From contig NZ_PJMQ01000001.1 of NCBI RefSeq assembly GCF_002846335.1, positions 4,030,001 to 4,094,000 on the forward strand: a DNA stretch of 64,000 nt. Direction: 5' to 3'. The stretch comes from Janthinobacterium sp. 61 (GTDB taxonomy: Bacteria > Pseudomonadota > Gammaproteobacteria > Burkholderiales > Burkholderiaceae_D). Positions 9,688 through 16,803 of this stretch are shown here, piece after piece; position 1 is the stretch's first letter, and each line of letters starts with the position of its first letter. A program made the translations under genes and the position numbers. Under the pieces are notes generated by a model that saw only the letters and a program-made list of their open reading frames with translations, did no database searches and was not told the origin of the DNA.

Positions 9688-10929
9688 TCAGGCTTTCAGC
9701 AGGCCGTCGATGGCCACGCGCAGCAAACGGCCCGCTTCGGCGATCTGCTCGTCCGAGACGATCAGGGCAGGCGCCAGGCGCACCACGTCCATGCCGGCGA
9801 TCAGCACCATCAAGCCTTGCGCTTCGGCCGCTTTCTGGATGTCTTTCGCGCGGCCCTTGAAGGCATCGCTGACTACCAGGCCCAGCAGCAAGCCGCTGCC
9901 GCGCACCACGGAGAACACTTGCGGGTAATCCGTGATCAAACCTTGCAGCATGGCGATGGTGTTGACGCTCGCTTCCTTGACGCGCGCCAGGAAAGCTGGC
10001 GTGTTGATCGTTTCGAGCACGGTCAGGGCCACGGTGGCGGCCAGCGGATTGCCGCCGTAGGTGGTGCCGTGGGTGCCGACGGCCAGGGTTTGCGCCAGTT
10101 CATTGGTGGTCAGCATGGCGCCGATCGGGTAGCCATTGCCCAGCGCCTTGGCGGCCGTCAGGATATCCGGCGTGACGCCGTAGCCCATGTAGGCAAACAA
10201 CGCGCCAGTGCGGCCCATGCCGCACTGGACTTCGTCGAAAATCAGCAGGGCGCCGGTCTTGTCGCACAGGGCGCGCAGCTCCTTGAGGAACTCCGGATTG
10301 CCCGGCACCACGCCGCCTTCGCCTTGTACCGGCTCGACGATCACGGCGCACACGTCATCGCCGATGGCGGCGCGTGCCGCTTCGATATCGTTGTAGGCGA
10401 TGTGGTCGATCGATGGTGGCAGCGGCTCGAAGCCTTCCGTGTACTTGGCTTGGCCGCCGACGGAGACGGTAAACAGGGTGCGGCCGTGGAAGGAGCTGAA
10501 GCACGAGATGATGCGCGACTTGTGCGCGCCGAACTTGGTGTGCGCGTATTTACGCGCCAGTTTCAGGGCCGCTTCGTTGGCTTCCGCGCCAGAGTTGCAG
10601 AAGAAGGCGCGGTCGGCGAAGGTCGCTTCCGTCAGGGCCAGCGCCAGACGCAGGACAGGTTCGTTGGTGTAGCCATTGCCCAAATGCCACAAATTGTTGA
10701 TTTGCTTGGTCAGCACGTCAACCAGGGCCGGATGGCAGTGGCCCAGGCTGTTGACGGCGATGCCGGAGGTGAAATCGAGGTAATGCTTGCCTGACTGGTC
10801 CCACAGATCCAGTCCGGAACCGCGCACGGGCACCATGGCGGCAGGGGCGTAGGTAGGAACGAGGACCTGGTCAAAGGTTTCCCGTGTGACTGGACGAGCC
10901 GTTACGGTCGAATCAAGCTTGGCATTCAT
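9688..10929 (-). CDS. aruC: Succinylornithine/acetylornithine transaminase (PLP)
   Basis: Class III aminotransferase, 413 residues. As first gene of the aru operon it should convert N2-succinylornithine to succinylglutamate semialdehyde with 2-oxoglutarate as acceptor. Members of this family (AruC/ArgD/AstC) often also act on N-acetylornithine in arginine synthesis. The PLP lysine is Lys261 ([16 protein letters not shown]), with Asp232 in [13 protein letters not shown] and the phosphate-binding [10 protein letters not shown] near 112-121. A promoter and candidate ArgR site lie about 60-120 bp upstream of the ATG. Whether it also serves biosynthesis cannot be told from sequence. Confidence 0.92.
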   Translation of the reverse strand: MNAKLDSTVTARPVTRETFDQVLVPTYAPAAMVPVRGSGLDLWDQSGKHYLDFTSGIAVNSLGHCHPALVDVLTKQINNLWHLGNGYTNEPVLRLALALTEATFADRAFFCNSGAEANEAALKLARKYAHTKFGAHKSRIISCFSSFHGRTLFTVSVGGQAKYTEGFEPLPPSIDHIAYNDIEAARAAIGDDVCAVIVEPVQGEGGVVPGNPEFLKELRALCDKTGALLIFDEVQCGMGRTGALFAYMGYGVTPDILTAAKALGNGYPIGAMLTTNELAQTLAVGTHGTTYGGNPLAATVALTVLETINTPAFLARVKEASVNTIAMLQGLITDYPQVFSVVRGSGLLLGLVVSDAFKGRAKDIQKAAEAQGLMVLIAGMDVVRLAPALIVSDEQIAEAGRLLRVAIDGLLKA

Positions 10930-10988
10930 AGCATTTCCCCATCAATATGTTAGGTACTCCGCAGCTACGACAGCTACGTGTGTACTGC

Positions 10989-11052
10989 ATTATAAAAAGC
11001 GGGATGCTAAAACTCTTTTGAATCTGCGACAAGGATTTTCACAATTCATCAC
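10989..11052 (-). promoter_or_regulatory. Promoter of the aru operon with candidate ArgR (AraC-type) binding site
   Basis: On the minus strand a perfect TATAAT occupies 10994-10989 and no good -35 hexamer precedes it. Where the -35 should be, TGTCGC at 11031-11026 is followed after exactly 8 bases by AA. This fits the TGTCGC-N8-AA-N5 half-site described for Pseudomonas ArgR. A weaker second half with the conserved AA lies about 21 bp upstream (to 11052). An activator site replacing the -35 is the layout expected for ArgR-activated arginine catabolism. The ArgR assignment is inference from family knowledge. Confidence 0.55.
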
Positions 11053-11085
11053 AGCTGTGCTTACCGCACGATAGTGCGAAATACA

Positions 11086-11220
11086 TAACGCCTGGCGAAA
11101 TCGTAGCGAACGGCAGTAAGTTGTGGCTGAGAAGCGGCGCTGTGCGAAGCACGGGGCCGCCGAGGCAGTGAGCATCGGAGGCCGCAAATCGCGACGCGCA
11201 GCAGATTTCACCAGACGTTA
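11086..11220 (-). repeat. Structured 3'-UTR element, copy A (sense with argR)
   Basis: About 135 nt lying directly after argR. The ends pair: 11220-11205 with 11101-11086 form a 16-bp stem in the minus-strand RNA. Two of the pairs are G-U, which would be mismatches in the opposite RNA, so the functional strand is the argR strand. The stem begins with the argR stop codon UAA. A 37-nt core at 11168-11204 is 34/37 identical to the reverse complement of 13075-13111 (copy B). Function unknown; a structured repeat, terminator-like element or small RNA are all possible. Confidence 0.6.
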
Positions 11221-12162
11221 GACCGGCGGCATCAGCTTGCGCTGCCGCTCTTCGCGGGGGGTATTGCCAAACAGGGTGCCAAACGCCGTGGAAAAGTGCG
11301 AGCCGGAAGAAAAGCCACACATCAGACCGACTTGCACGATGGAATAATGCGTATCGAGCAACAGTTGCCTGGAGCGCTGCAGGCGCAGTTCCAGGTAGTA
11401 GCGCGATGGCAGGCTGCCCAGGTATTGCTTGAACAGCCGTTCCAGCTGGCGCCGCGACAGGCCCACCAGGCTGGCGATGTCGTCGGTCGACAGCGGCTCC
11501 TCGATATTGGCTTCCATCAAGGTGACGGCTTCGGACAACTTCGGCTGCAGCACGCCGAAACGCGCCTGCAAAGCCACGCGCTGGCGCTCTTCCTTGCCGC
11601 GCACCTTGTCCACGCACAACGCTTCCTTGACGAGCGCCTGCACGTCGGCGCCAAACACGGTCTCGATCAGGGTCAGCGAAAAGTCGATGCTGGCTGCGCC
11701 GCCGCAACAGGTGATGTGGGGGCCGTCGATGTCGAACAGGTGCGGCGTCAGGATGGCCCGCTCTGCCTTCGCTTCCGCATCGGCGTACAGGGCCCAAGGC
11801 AAGGCGATGCGCACGCCATCCATGACGCCCGCGTCTGCCAGCCACAGCACGGCCGCGCCCACGCCGCCCCAGAATGGTGCCGAACGGCAGCGTTCGATCA
11901 CCGCCCGGCACAACTCGGCACGCAGCGGCGCTTCCGTTTCATCGGCCACCAGCAACGCGATATGCCAGTTGCCGCCCTGCGCGGCCACCTGCTCCGGCGT
12001 GCGCACGTCCAGTTGCAATGCACCGGGCCCCAGCGCCCGCGCACACAGGCGCAGCGGCTGCACCAGGCCGGCCCAGGTGATCGACTCGGCATCGCCGGCA
12101 TGGACCAGCAACAGGCGCAGCGGCTTGTCGAGGCCGATACGGGAAAGATTAGCGAAGGACAT
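11218..12162 (-). CDS. argR: GlxA/AraC-family transcriptional regulator, probable arginine regulator ArgR
   Basis: 314 residues. Residues about 15-190 form a DJ-1/PfpI-like domain (LRLLLVHAG, GAAVLWLADAGVMDG, CCGGAASIDF), and about 215-310 hold two AraC-type helix-turn-helix motifs (STDDIASLVGLSRRQLERLF and IVQVGLMCGFSSGSHFSTAF). It is the AraC-family ArgR of pseudomonads by architecture and by its place directly upstream of aruCFGDB. It is unrelated to the enterobacterial hexameric ArgR. It would activate the aru operon, and possibly gdhB, in the presence of arginine. Its stop codon lies inside the stem of a structured 3' element. Confidence 0.82.
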   Translation of the reverse strand: MSFANLSRIGLDKPLRLLLVHAGDAESITWAGLVQPLRLCARALGPGALQLDVRTPEQVAAQGGNWHIALLVADETEAPLRAELCRAVIERCRSAPFWGGVGAAVLWLADAGVMDGVRIALPWALYADAEAKAERAILTPHLFDIDGPHITCCGGAASIDFSLTLIETVFGADVQALVKEALCVDKVRGKEERQRVALQARFGVLQPKLSEAVTLMEANIEEPLSTDDIASLVGLSRRQLERLFKQYLGSLPSRYYLELRLQRSRQLLLDTHYSIVQVGLMCGFSSGSHFSTAFGTLFGNTPREERQRKLMPPV

Positions 12163-12280
12163 CGGCGAGGCGGACCAGGGGCAAGGGCTGAGTTGCCCAC
12201 ATGATACCGGACTTCCGCCCCATCCAGCCCCTCATGCAAGGGCGCATCCAGGCGCGGCGGAAAAAAGCGGAGCGGAAGGA

Positions 12281-12286
12281 TATAAT
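12281..12286 (+). promoter_or_regulatory. -10 box placed for a leaderless marR transcript
   Basis: A perfect TATAAT ends 7 bases before the ATG at 12294, so transcription would start at or next to the start codon. No convincing -35 is visible. A GGAAGGA lies 13 bases before the ATG, further than usual. The same 7-base spacing occurs at the HDOD gene (13332). Confidence 0.45.
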
Positions 12287-12293
12287 CCCCCCC

Positions 12294-12728
12294 ATGGGTG
12301 AACGATATTTAAAAAGTATCCGGCTGCTGGCCGAATGCATGCAAGGCTTCGAGCGGTTTTCTAGCGACTTCGTGCGCCAGTACGGCTTGACGCATGCGCA
12401 ATTCGACATCATTGCCACGCTCGGCAACACCTGCGGCATGTCCTACAAGGAACTGGGCCAGAAAACCCTGATTACCAAGGGCACCTTGACGGGCGTGGTA
12501 GACCGGCTGGAGCAAAAGGGGCTGGTGGTCCGCGAACGTTGCACGAAAGACAAGCGCTCCTACTTCGTGCGCTTGAGCTACGAAGGCGAACAAGTGTTCT
12601 ATGACGTGTTCCCCAAGCTGACAAAGCAGGGCCAACGCCTGTTTGACGGCTATACCGAAGACGATTTCATGCGCCTGGAAACCACCCTGTCGGGCTTGAA
12701 ACACGCCATCGCCAACGGCCACAGTTGA
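12294..12728 (+). CDS. MarR-family transcriptional regulator
   Basis: 144 residues from ATG 12294 (MGERYLKSIRLL). Winged-helix MarR fold: AQFDIIATLGNTCGMSYKELGQ, then the recognition region KTLITKGTLTGVVDRLEQKGLV and the wing RERCTKDKRSYFVRLSYEGE. The frame is open upstream to 12201, but residues from there have no MarR character. It is divergent from argR and 45 bp upstream of a small conserved-looking gene with which it is probably co-transcribed. Effector and targets cannot be inferred. Confidence 0.88.
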   Translation: MGERYLKSIRLLAECMQGFERFSSDFVRQYGLTHAQFDIIATLGNTCGMSYKELGQKTLITKGTLTGVVDRLEQKGLVVRERCTKDKRSYFVRLSYEGEQVFYDVFPKLTKQGQRLFDGYTEDDFMRLETTLSGLKHAIANGHS

Positions 12729-12773
12729 CAATTCACCAAGCACAGACATTCAAACAAGACAAAGGAAACCAAG

Positions 12774-13058
12774 TTGAAAACCACACTGCTCGACGGCAAA
12801 AAGCCTGCTCATTTCGATAAACACATCATCGGCAACCTGCTGCTCAACGCCAGCACGCCGGAACTGGTACGCCAGGAAAAACTGATCATCGGCGTGCGCA
12901 ACGAAGACGGCGAAATCTACCGCCTGATCGGCGCCACCAAGCACAACAGCTTCATGAATGCCGTCGAGGAATTGTTCGATCTGGGATTGACGGATGAGCT
13001 GGAAGACAGCGACGAGCTGGTCGAAGGCTGCGATGCGATCTTCAGCGAAACTCTGTAG
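12774..13058 (+). CDS. Small acidic protein of unknown function
   Basis: 94 residues starting at TTG 12774, chosen because AAAGGAAACC lies just upstream and the frame has normal coding character. The sequence is soluble and acidic toward the C-terminus (DELEDSDELVEGCD), with no signal peptide, membrane segment or known motif. It follows the MarR gene by 45 bp and ends just before a structured repeat element and a terminator hairpin, so the pair looks like a two-gene operon. I do not recognise the family. Confidence 0.7.
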   Translation: MKTTLLDGKKPAHFDKHIIGNLLLNASTPELVRQEKLIIGVRNEDGEIYRLIGATKHNSFMNAVEELFDLGLTDELEDSDELVEGCDAIFSETL

Positions 13059-13062
13059 TAGG

Positions 13063-13176
13063 GCTTAACAGGACCTGCTGCGCGTTGCGCTTTGCGGCCT
13101 GCGATGCTCACCGTACTAGCTTGCGGTTGCGCTTCCTGGCCACAAATCCCATGCGCTGGCGATGGTCCTGTTCAGC
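13063..13176 (+). repeat. Structured 3'-UTR element, copy B
   Basis: About 114 nt starting 4 bases after the upstream stop codon. Ends 13063-13075 and 13164-13176 pair over 12 of 13 positions (GCTTAACAGGACC / GGTCCTGTTCAGC). The stem sequence differs completely from copy A, yet the inner 37-nt core (13075-13111) is 34/37 identical and further matches (GCTTC, GCCACAA) occur in the same order. As in copy A, the sense strand is that of the upstream gene. Conserved core with a rewritten but still paired stem suggests selection on RNA or DNA structure. Confidence 0.6.
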
Positions 13177-13197
13177 ACTTTAAGCATCGCTGCCATT

Positions 13198-13234
13198 GAA
13201 AAGGCATGCCGCTGATCCAGCCGCATGCCTTTTC
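13198..13234 (+). terminator. Hairpin terminator after the marR operon
   Basis: Perfect 12-bp inverted repeat GAAAAGGCATGC / GCATGCCTTTTC around a 13-base loop, ending in a short T run on the plus strand. The A/T flanks make it usable in both directions. Confidence 0.6.
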
Positions 13235-13296
13235 CCGTTTACGGGGCCTTGCTTGTCTTTTACTTGCTTGTTTGCGAAAAGATCATGGTTAAAAAG

Positions 13297-13324
13297 TTCC
13301 GTACGGAAATATTGCGAGTATAAT
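13297..13324 (+). promoter_or_regulatory. Promoter of the HDOD gene with a 12-bp palindrome
   Basis: A TATAAT at 13319-13324 ends 7 bases before the ATG at 13332. A perfect palindrome TTCCGTACGGAA (13297-13308) sits in the -35/spacer zone, a likely operator. No clear Shine-Dalgarno or -35 is present. The cognate regulator is unknown. Confidence 0.45.
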
Positions 13325-13331
13325 TTTTTCA

Positions 13332-14177
13332 ATGAACAGACTCGACGCCTTTAAAAGCATCGCCGCACAAGCCGCTCGTGGCGAGCTGACCTTTCCTGCC
13401 AACGTGGCCGCTTCGCTCAAGCTGCAAGAGGCACTGAGCGATCCCGACTGCCATATCGAGGCCGCTGCCAAGCTGGTGCAAGCCGACCCGCTGCTGGCAG
13501 CGCGCACGGTGGCCATCGCCAATTCGGTGGCGTTCAACCGCTCCGGGAACGAAATCACCAGTGTGCGCAACGCCGTGCAACGGCTTGGCGTGCGTACCCT
13601 GCAATCGGTGGTGGCATCGCTGATCGTGCGCCAGCTAGGCAGCACCATCACCGATCCCGTGCTGCAGGCGAAGGCCAACCAGTTGTGGGAACATACTGCC
13701 CACGTAGCTGCCCTGTCGCAGGTACTGGCGCGCCGCGTCACCAGGGTGGACCCCGATACGGCCCTGTTTGCCGGCATCATGCATGAGGTGGGCGGCTTTT
13801 ATCTGCTGTCGCGCGCGGCCGAATTCCCCGGCATCCTCGACGGCGAACCGGAGGACTGGGTCGAACATGGCGAACAAGCCATCGGCCATGGCGTCCTGAC
13901 CAAACTGAAGGTGCCGGAAGCGGTAATGGGCGCCATCGATGCGCTGTGGGAAGGCTTGCGCGCCATCCCGCCCGAATCGCTGGGCGATACCCTGCTGCTG
14001 GCGAATGACCTGGCGCCCGTCTCGTCGCCCCTCAACGAAAGCCCGGCCGCCATCGCCGTGCGGGCCGCCCGCGCCGCTGGCAGCATCGATTGCGTGATCG
14101 GCGATGCGACCCTGTCGAGCATCATGGAAGAATCGAACGATGAAGTACAGTCGCTGCTGAAGGTGCTCGTACACTAA
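13332..14177 (+). CDS. HDOD-domain protein
   Basis: 281 residues, almost entirely one HDOD domain (a non-catalytic relative of HD phosphohydrolases used in signalling). Recognisable parts are LTFPANVAASLKLQEAL, the helix AAAKLVQADPLLAARTVAIANS, SVRNAVQRLGVRTLQSVVAS and the later VGGFYLLSRAAEFPG. No receiver, EAL or GGDEF domain is attached. HDOD proteins are usually linked to cyclic-di-GMP or stress signalling; the role here is not determinable. It stands alone behind a promoter that looks leaderless. Confidence 0.85.
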   Translation: MNRLDAFKSIAAQAARGELTFPANVAASLKLQEALSDPDCHIEAAAKLVQADPLLAARTVAIANSVAFNRSGNEITSVRNAVQRLGVRTLQSVVASLIVRQLGSTITDPVLQAKANQLWEHTAHVAALSQVLARRVTRVDPDTALFAGIMHEVGGFYLLSRAAEFPGILDGEPEDWVEHGEQAIGHGVLTKLKVPEAVMGAIDALWEGLRAIPPESLGDTLLLANDLAPVSSPLNESPAAIAVRAARAAGSIDCVIGDATLSSIMEESNDEVQSLLKVLVH

Positions 14178-14347
14178 TCCTGTTTTACCGGCACCGGCGG
14201 CATGATCGGCACGCCTGGCGCCGGCTGCGGCACGTCGACGATCAGCACATGCTTGTCCATGGCCTGCTTTCCCCGCTTCTGCTGGACGACTTGCGTGGCG
14301 ACAGCACGGGTACTCCATAGTGGCTTCGGATGGCGTGGCATGAACAT
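14174..14347 (-). CDS. Possible small proline-rich protein (57 residues)
   Basis: Open frame from ATG 14347 to TAG 14174, with AGCAGG a few bases upstream. The N-terminal half is basic and the tail reads DVPQPAPGVPIMPPVPV. It ends 4 bases inside the convergent HDOD gene and lies downstream of the tandem terminators of the GST gene, so it would need its own promoter. No family recognised. It may be a real small gene or chance coding in GC-rich DNA. Confidence 0.35.
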   Translation of the reverse strand: MFMPRHPKPLWSTRAVATQVVQQKRGKQAMDKHVLIVDVPQPAPGVPIMPPVPVKQD

Positions 14348-14432
14348 GGCGTACCTGCTGAAAGTGGGATGCGCCCCATATGTGCAGCGATTATCAACTT
14401 ATCAAGGCACTTTTCAAGCGCCGGACAAAAAA

Positions 14433-14471
14433 CCGCTCGAAAGCGGAAAAAAAAACCCGCTCGAAAGCGGG
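14433..14471 (-). terminator. Tandem intrinsic terminators for the GST gene
   Basis: Read on the minus strand: CCCGCTTTCGAGCGGG followed by nine T, then CCGCTTTCGAGCGG followed by six T. Two near-identical hairpins sharing the loop lie about 95 bp after the GST stop. On the plus strand the tails are A-tracts, so they do not serve the HDOD gene. Confidence 0.8.
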
Positions 14472-14565
14472 TAAAGTCCAAAGCTAGGGATGTCCTGAAA
14501 GAGACAACCCTATCTTATGCGGTGCGGCGCGCCGGCTCCGTGCGCTGGCACACTTAGCGCGCACA

Positions 14566-15192
14566 TTATCCCGGCAACAGCTCCACGTCCGTTTCCTGCC
14601 AGGCACGCAACTGGCGCACGCGGGCAAACCACGCCTGGATATGCTGGTACTGCGTCAGCGGCAGCCGTACGGCCTCGCTGTACATCAACGGCGCGGCCAC
14701 GCCAAAATCGGCCAGGGTCACATCGTCTCCGCTGAGCCAGCTGCGCTGAGCCAGATGCGCGTCCAGCACCACGGCGCATTCATGCAGTTCGCGCTCGCCG
14801 CGCGCCTCTTCCAGCGGGTCCGCCGGACCATTGCCCGTCATACCTTTCCACGCGCGCTCCCAGGACAGCACGCTGATGGCGGGAGCGAAATGCTGCGTGG
14901 CCCAGAACAGCCAGCGATTGACGTCGGCGCGGGCCTGCGGCGCCTGCGGGTAAATCGTCTGGCCCGGTACCTGCTCGGCCAGGTATTGCATGATGGCGCA
15001 CGATTCCCACAGCAGGAAAGCGCCATCGGCCAGCACGGGCACTTTGCCGTTCAGGTTCAGTTCGGCCAGGCGGCGGCGGTCGTCCGCATTCATCAGGTCG
15101 ACTTCGGCCAGTTCCAGAGGCAGGCCGAGGTGGATCGCCGTCATCCGGGCGCGGCGGGCATTCGAGGACATAGGGTGGTGATACAGACGCAT
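14566..15192 (-). CDS. Glutathione S-transferase family protein
   Basis: 208 residues. The N-terminal thioredoxin-like domain (1-80) opens MRLYHHPMSSNARRA, with the cis-proline region NGKVPVLADGAFLLWESCAI and its glutathione-binding ES pair. The C-terminal helical domain has SWLSGDDVTLADFGVAAPL. This is the usual cytosolic GST layout with a Ser (MSSNARR) as likely catalytic residue. The gene lies 90 bp after the WYL regulator on the same strand and ends in tandem terminators. Substrate unknown; detoxification is the usual inference. Confidence 0.88.
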   Translation of the reverse strand: MRLYHHPMSSNARRARMTAIHLGLPLELAEVDLMNADDRRRLAELNLNGKVPVLADGAFLLWESCAIMQYLAEQVPGQTIYPQAPQARADVNRWLFWATQHFAPAISVLSWERAWKGMTGNGPADPLEEARGERELHECAVVLDAHLAQRSWLSGDDVTLADFGVAAPLMYSEAVRLPLTQYQHIQAWFARVRQLRAWQETDVELLPG

Positions 15193-15282
15193 GATGGAGT
15201 ACTCCGGTGTGTGAAGAAGCCACCATCGTAGAACCAGTCACTGACAGTTTTTGTCAGGAGCATGGCCTAGGTCTCCGGGTCG

Positions 15283-15984
15283 CTAGCTTTCCGGATCAAT
15301 ATCGTGCGCCTTGCGCCATGTGTCGAGCAAGGCGTGGCGGCGCGTGGGATAGCGCTCCTCGTGCCTCTGCACGCTGGCGATGCGGTCGATGCGGAAATGC
15401 CGGTAGTCGCCGCGCAGCTCGCACCAGGCGGCCAGCAGGCGCTTGCCTTCAAAAAAGGCCAGGGCAAAGGGCCATACCGTGCGCGAACTGGCGCTGCCAT
15501 GCTCATCCTGGTAGGCCAGGGTAAGCTTCTGTTCATAACGGATGGCCTCGCGCACCGGCTGCACGTAAAGGTCGGCCGGCTGCGCGCCATCGGCGGGGCG
15601 CCCCAGCGGCACCCACAGGCTGGTGTCGGCCATGCTGTCGCGCAAGTCGCGCGGCGAAGCCGCCGCGATCTTCGCCAGGGCATTGTTGGCCGCCTGCGCC
15701 AGGCCCGCATCGCCCTGGCGGCGCACCCAGCGCGCGCCCAGCACCAGCGCCTCCAGTTCATCGGCGCCGAACATCAGCGGCGGCAAGAAGGCGCCACGGC
15801 GCAGCACATAGCCGATGCCCGCCTCGCCCTGCAGGGGAGCGCCCAGTTCGGCCAGCGTCTGGATATCGCGGTAAATCGTGCGCTCGGAGACCCCCAGCTG
15901 CTGCGCCAGCTGGGCCGCCGTGACGGGCACGCGCTTGGCGCGCATGGCGTCCATCAGCAGGAACAAACGGCCGCTGCGGCTCAT
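15283..15984 (-). CDS. YafY-type HTH/WYL transcriptional regulator
   Basis: 233 residues from ATG 15984. The N-terminal winged helix (1-60) contains VTAAQLAQQLGVSERTIYRD. The C-terminal WYL-type ligand domain contains KLTLAYQDEHGSASSRTVWP and LLAAWCELRGDYRHFRIDRI. The longer open frame upstream belongs to the preceding gene, whose stop overlaps this ATG by 4 bases (ATGA), implying coupling. Such regulators often control neighbouring genes, so the GST downstream is a candidate target (inference). Confidence 0.87.
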   Translation of the reverse strand: MSRSGRLFLLMDAMRAKRVPVTAAQLAQQLGVSERTIYRDIQTLAELGAPLQGEAGIGYVLRRGAFLPPLMFGADELEALVLGARWVRRQGDAGLAQAANNALAKIAAASPRDLRDSMADTSLWVPLGRPADGAQPADLYVQPVREAIRYEQKLTLAYQDEHGSASSRTVWPFALAFFEGKRLLAAWCELRGDYRHFRIDRIASVQRHEERYPTRRHALLDTWRKAHDIDPES

Positions 15985-16736
15985 GGACAGTCCTGCAATG
16001 CCTGGTCGCCCATGACCAGGGCTGACAGGGCTGGCACGTACAGATAGCCGTCGGGCGCCAAGCGCGCCGCGCGCGGCCCCTCTTGCACTCCCGTGATGCC
16101 GTAACAGCGCTGCAAGCGGCCTGCGGCGGGCCACCAATAGATGGCAGCATCCTGGTCGGGAAAGCGCTGGCGCACGCTATCGGCCTGCGCCGCCACCTGC
16201 CGGAAATCGCGGTAAAAGGCCGGAGCTATGCCCAGCTCCGCCGCAAAGGCTGCTTCCAGCGCCGCCACCTGCGCCCGTTGCGCGGCCAGCGCCGCTGTTT
16301 CACGGTCCAGCTCATCGGCCGGCACGCCCACCTCGCTCAGGCTGCGGCGCATGTGCTGCGGGCCTTCCTGCGCGCGCAGGAAGGCCGTGTCCTGCAGCGC
16401 CAGCACGGCGGTGCAGGGAATGCTTTTGCGCTGCGCGGCCGGGAAAACGTACAGGGCGCAGCTGCCGGCGCACACGGTGTCGATGAAGAGACTCCATTGC
16501 CGCTGGCGCAGGTAGCGCCCCAGCAACATGGCCGCCTGCGGGTCACCGCCATGGCTATTGATGCGCAGCATGGTTGTCCCTGGCGTGGCCAGTTGCCTCA
16601 GCTTGTCCACGTCGCCCTCGGCGATGGCGCCGCCCAGGGCGATGGTATCGCTGGCCACACGGCTCAATTCTGCGGCACTGGCCAGCATGCTGATACCCGT
16701 CATGATGCCCATCAAGATAAAACGCTTCATCGTCAT
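15981..16736 (-). CDS. Exported ClpP/crotonase-like protein of unknown function
   Basis: 251 residues with a signal peptide (MKRFILMGIMTGISMLASAA, cleavage near 22-24). The body resembles periplasmic ClpP-like proteins: LRINSHGGDPQAAMLLGRYL followed by DTVCAGSCALYVFPAAQRK. In such proteins the Gly-Gly loop is the oxyanion hole and CxxSC carries the expected nucleophilic serine; here CAGSC is present. A catalytic role is therefore plausible but unproven. A possible alternative start is the ATG two codons downstream. It is coupled to the WYL regulator downstream and preceded by the secF terminator. Confidence 0.6.
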   Translation of the reverse strand: MTMKRFILMGIMTGISMLASAAELSRVASDTIALGGAIAEGDVDKLRQLATPGTTMLRINSHGGDPQAAMLLGRYLRQRQWSLFIDTVCAGSCALYVFPAAQRKSIPCTAVLALQDTAFLRAQEGPQHMRRSLSEVGVPADELDRETAALAAQRAQVAALEAAFAAELGIAPAFYRDFRQVAAQADSVRQRFPDQDAAIYWWPAAGRLQRCYGITGVQEGPRAARLAPDGYLYVPALSALVMGDQALQDCP

Positions 16737-16743
16737 CCGTCAC

Positions 16744-16774
16744 AAAAAAAAACGACCACCGCAAGGGTGATCGT
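16744..16774 (-). terminator. Terminator after secF
   Basis: On the minus strand ACGATCACC / GGTGGTCGT pair over 9 bp (one T-G pair) around a 5-base loop, followed by nine T. It lies 30 bp after the secF stop. Confidence 0.85.
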
Positions 16775-16803
16775 TCTTCCATTCAACATGCAGAAAGCTG
16801 TGC

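Noticed and set aside
14433..14471. Tandem hairpins as terminators of the HDOD gene
   Set aside because: On the plus strand they are followed by A-tracts; the T-tracts are on the minus strand, so they serve the GST gene.
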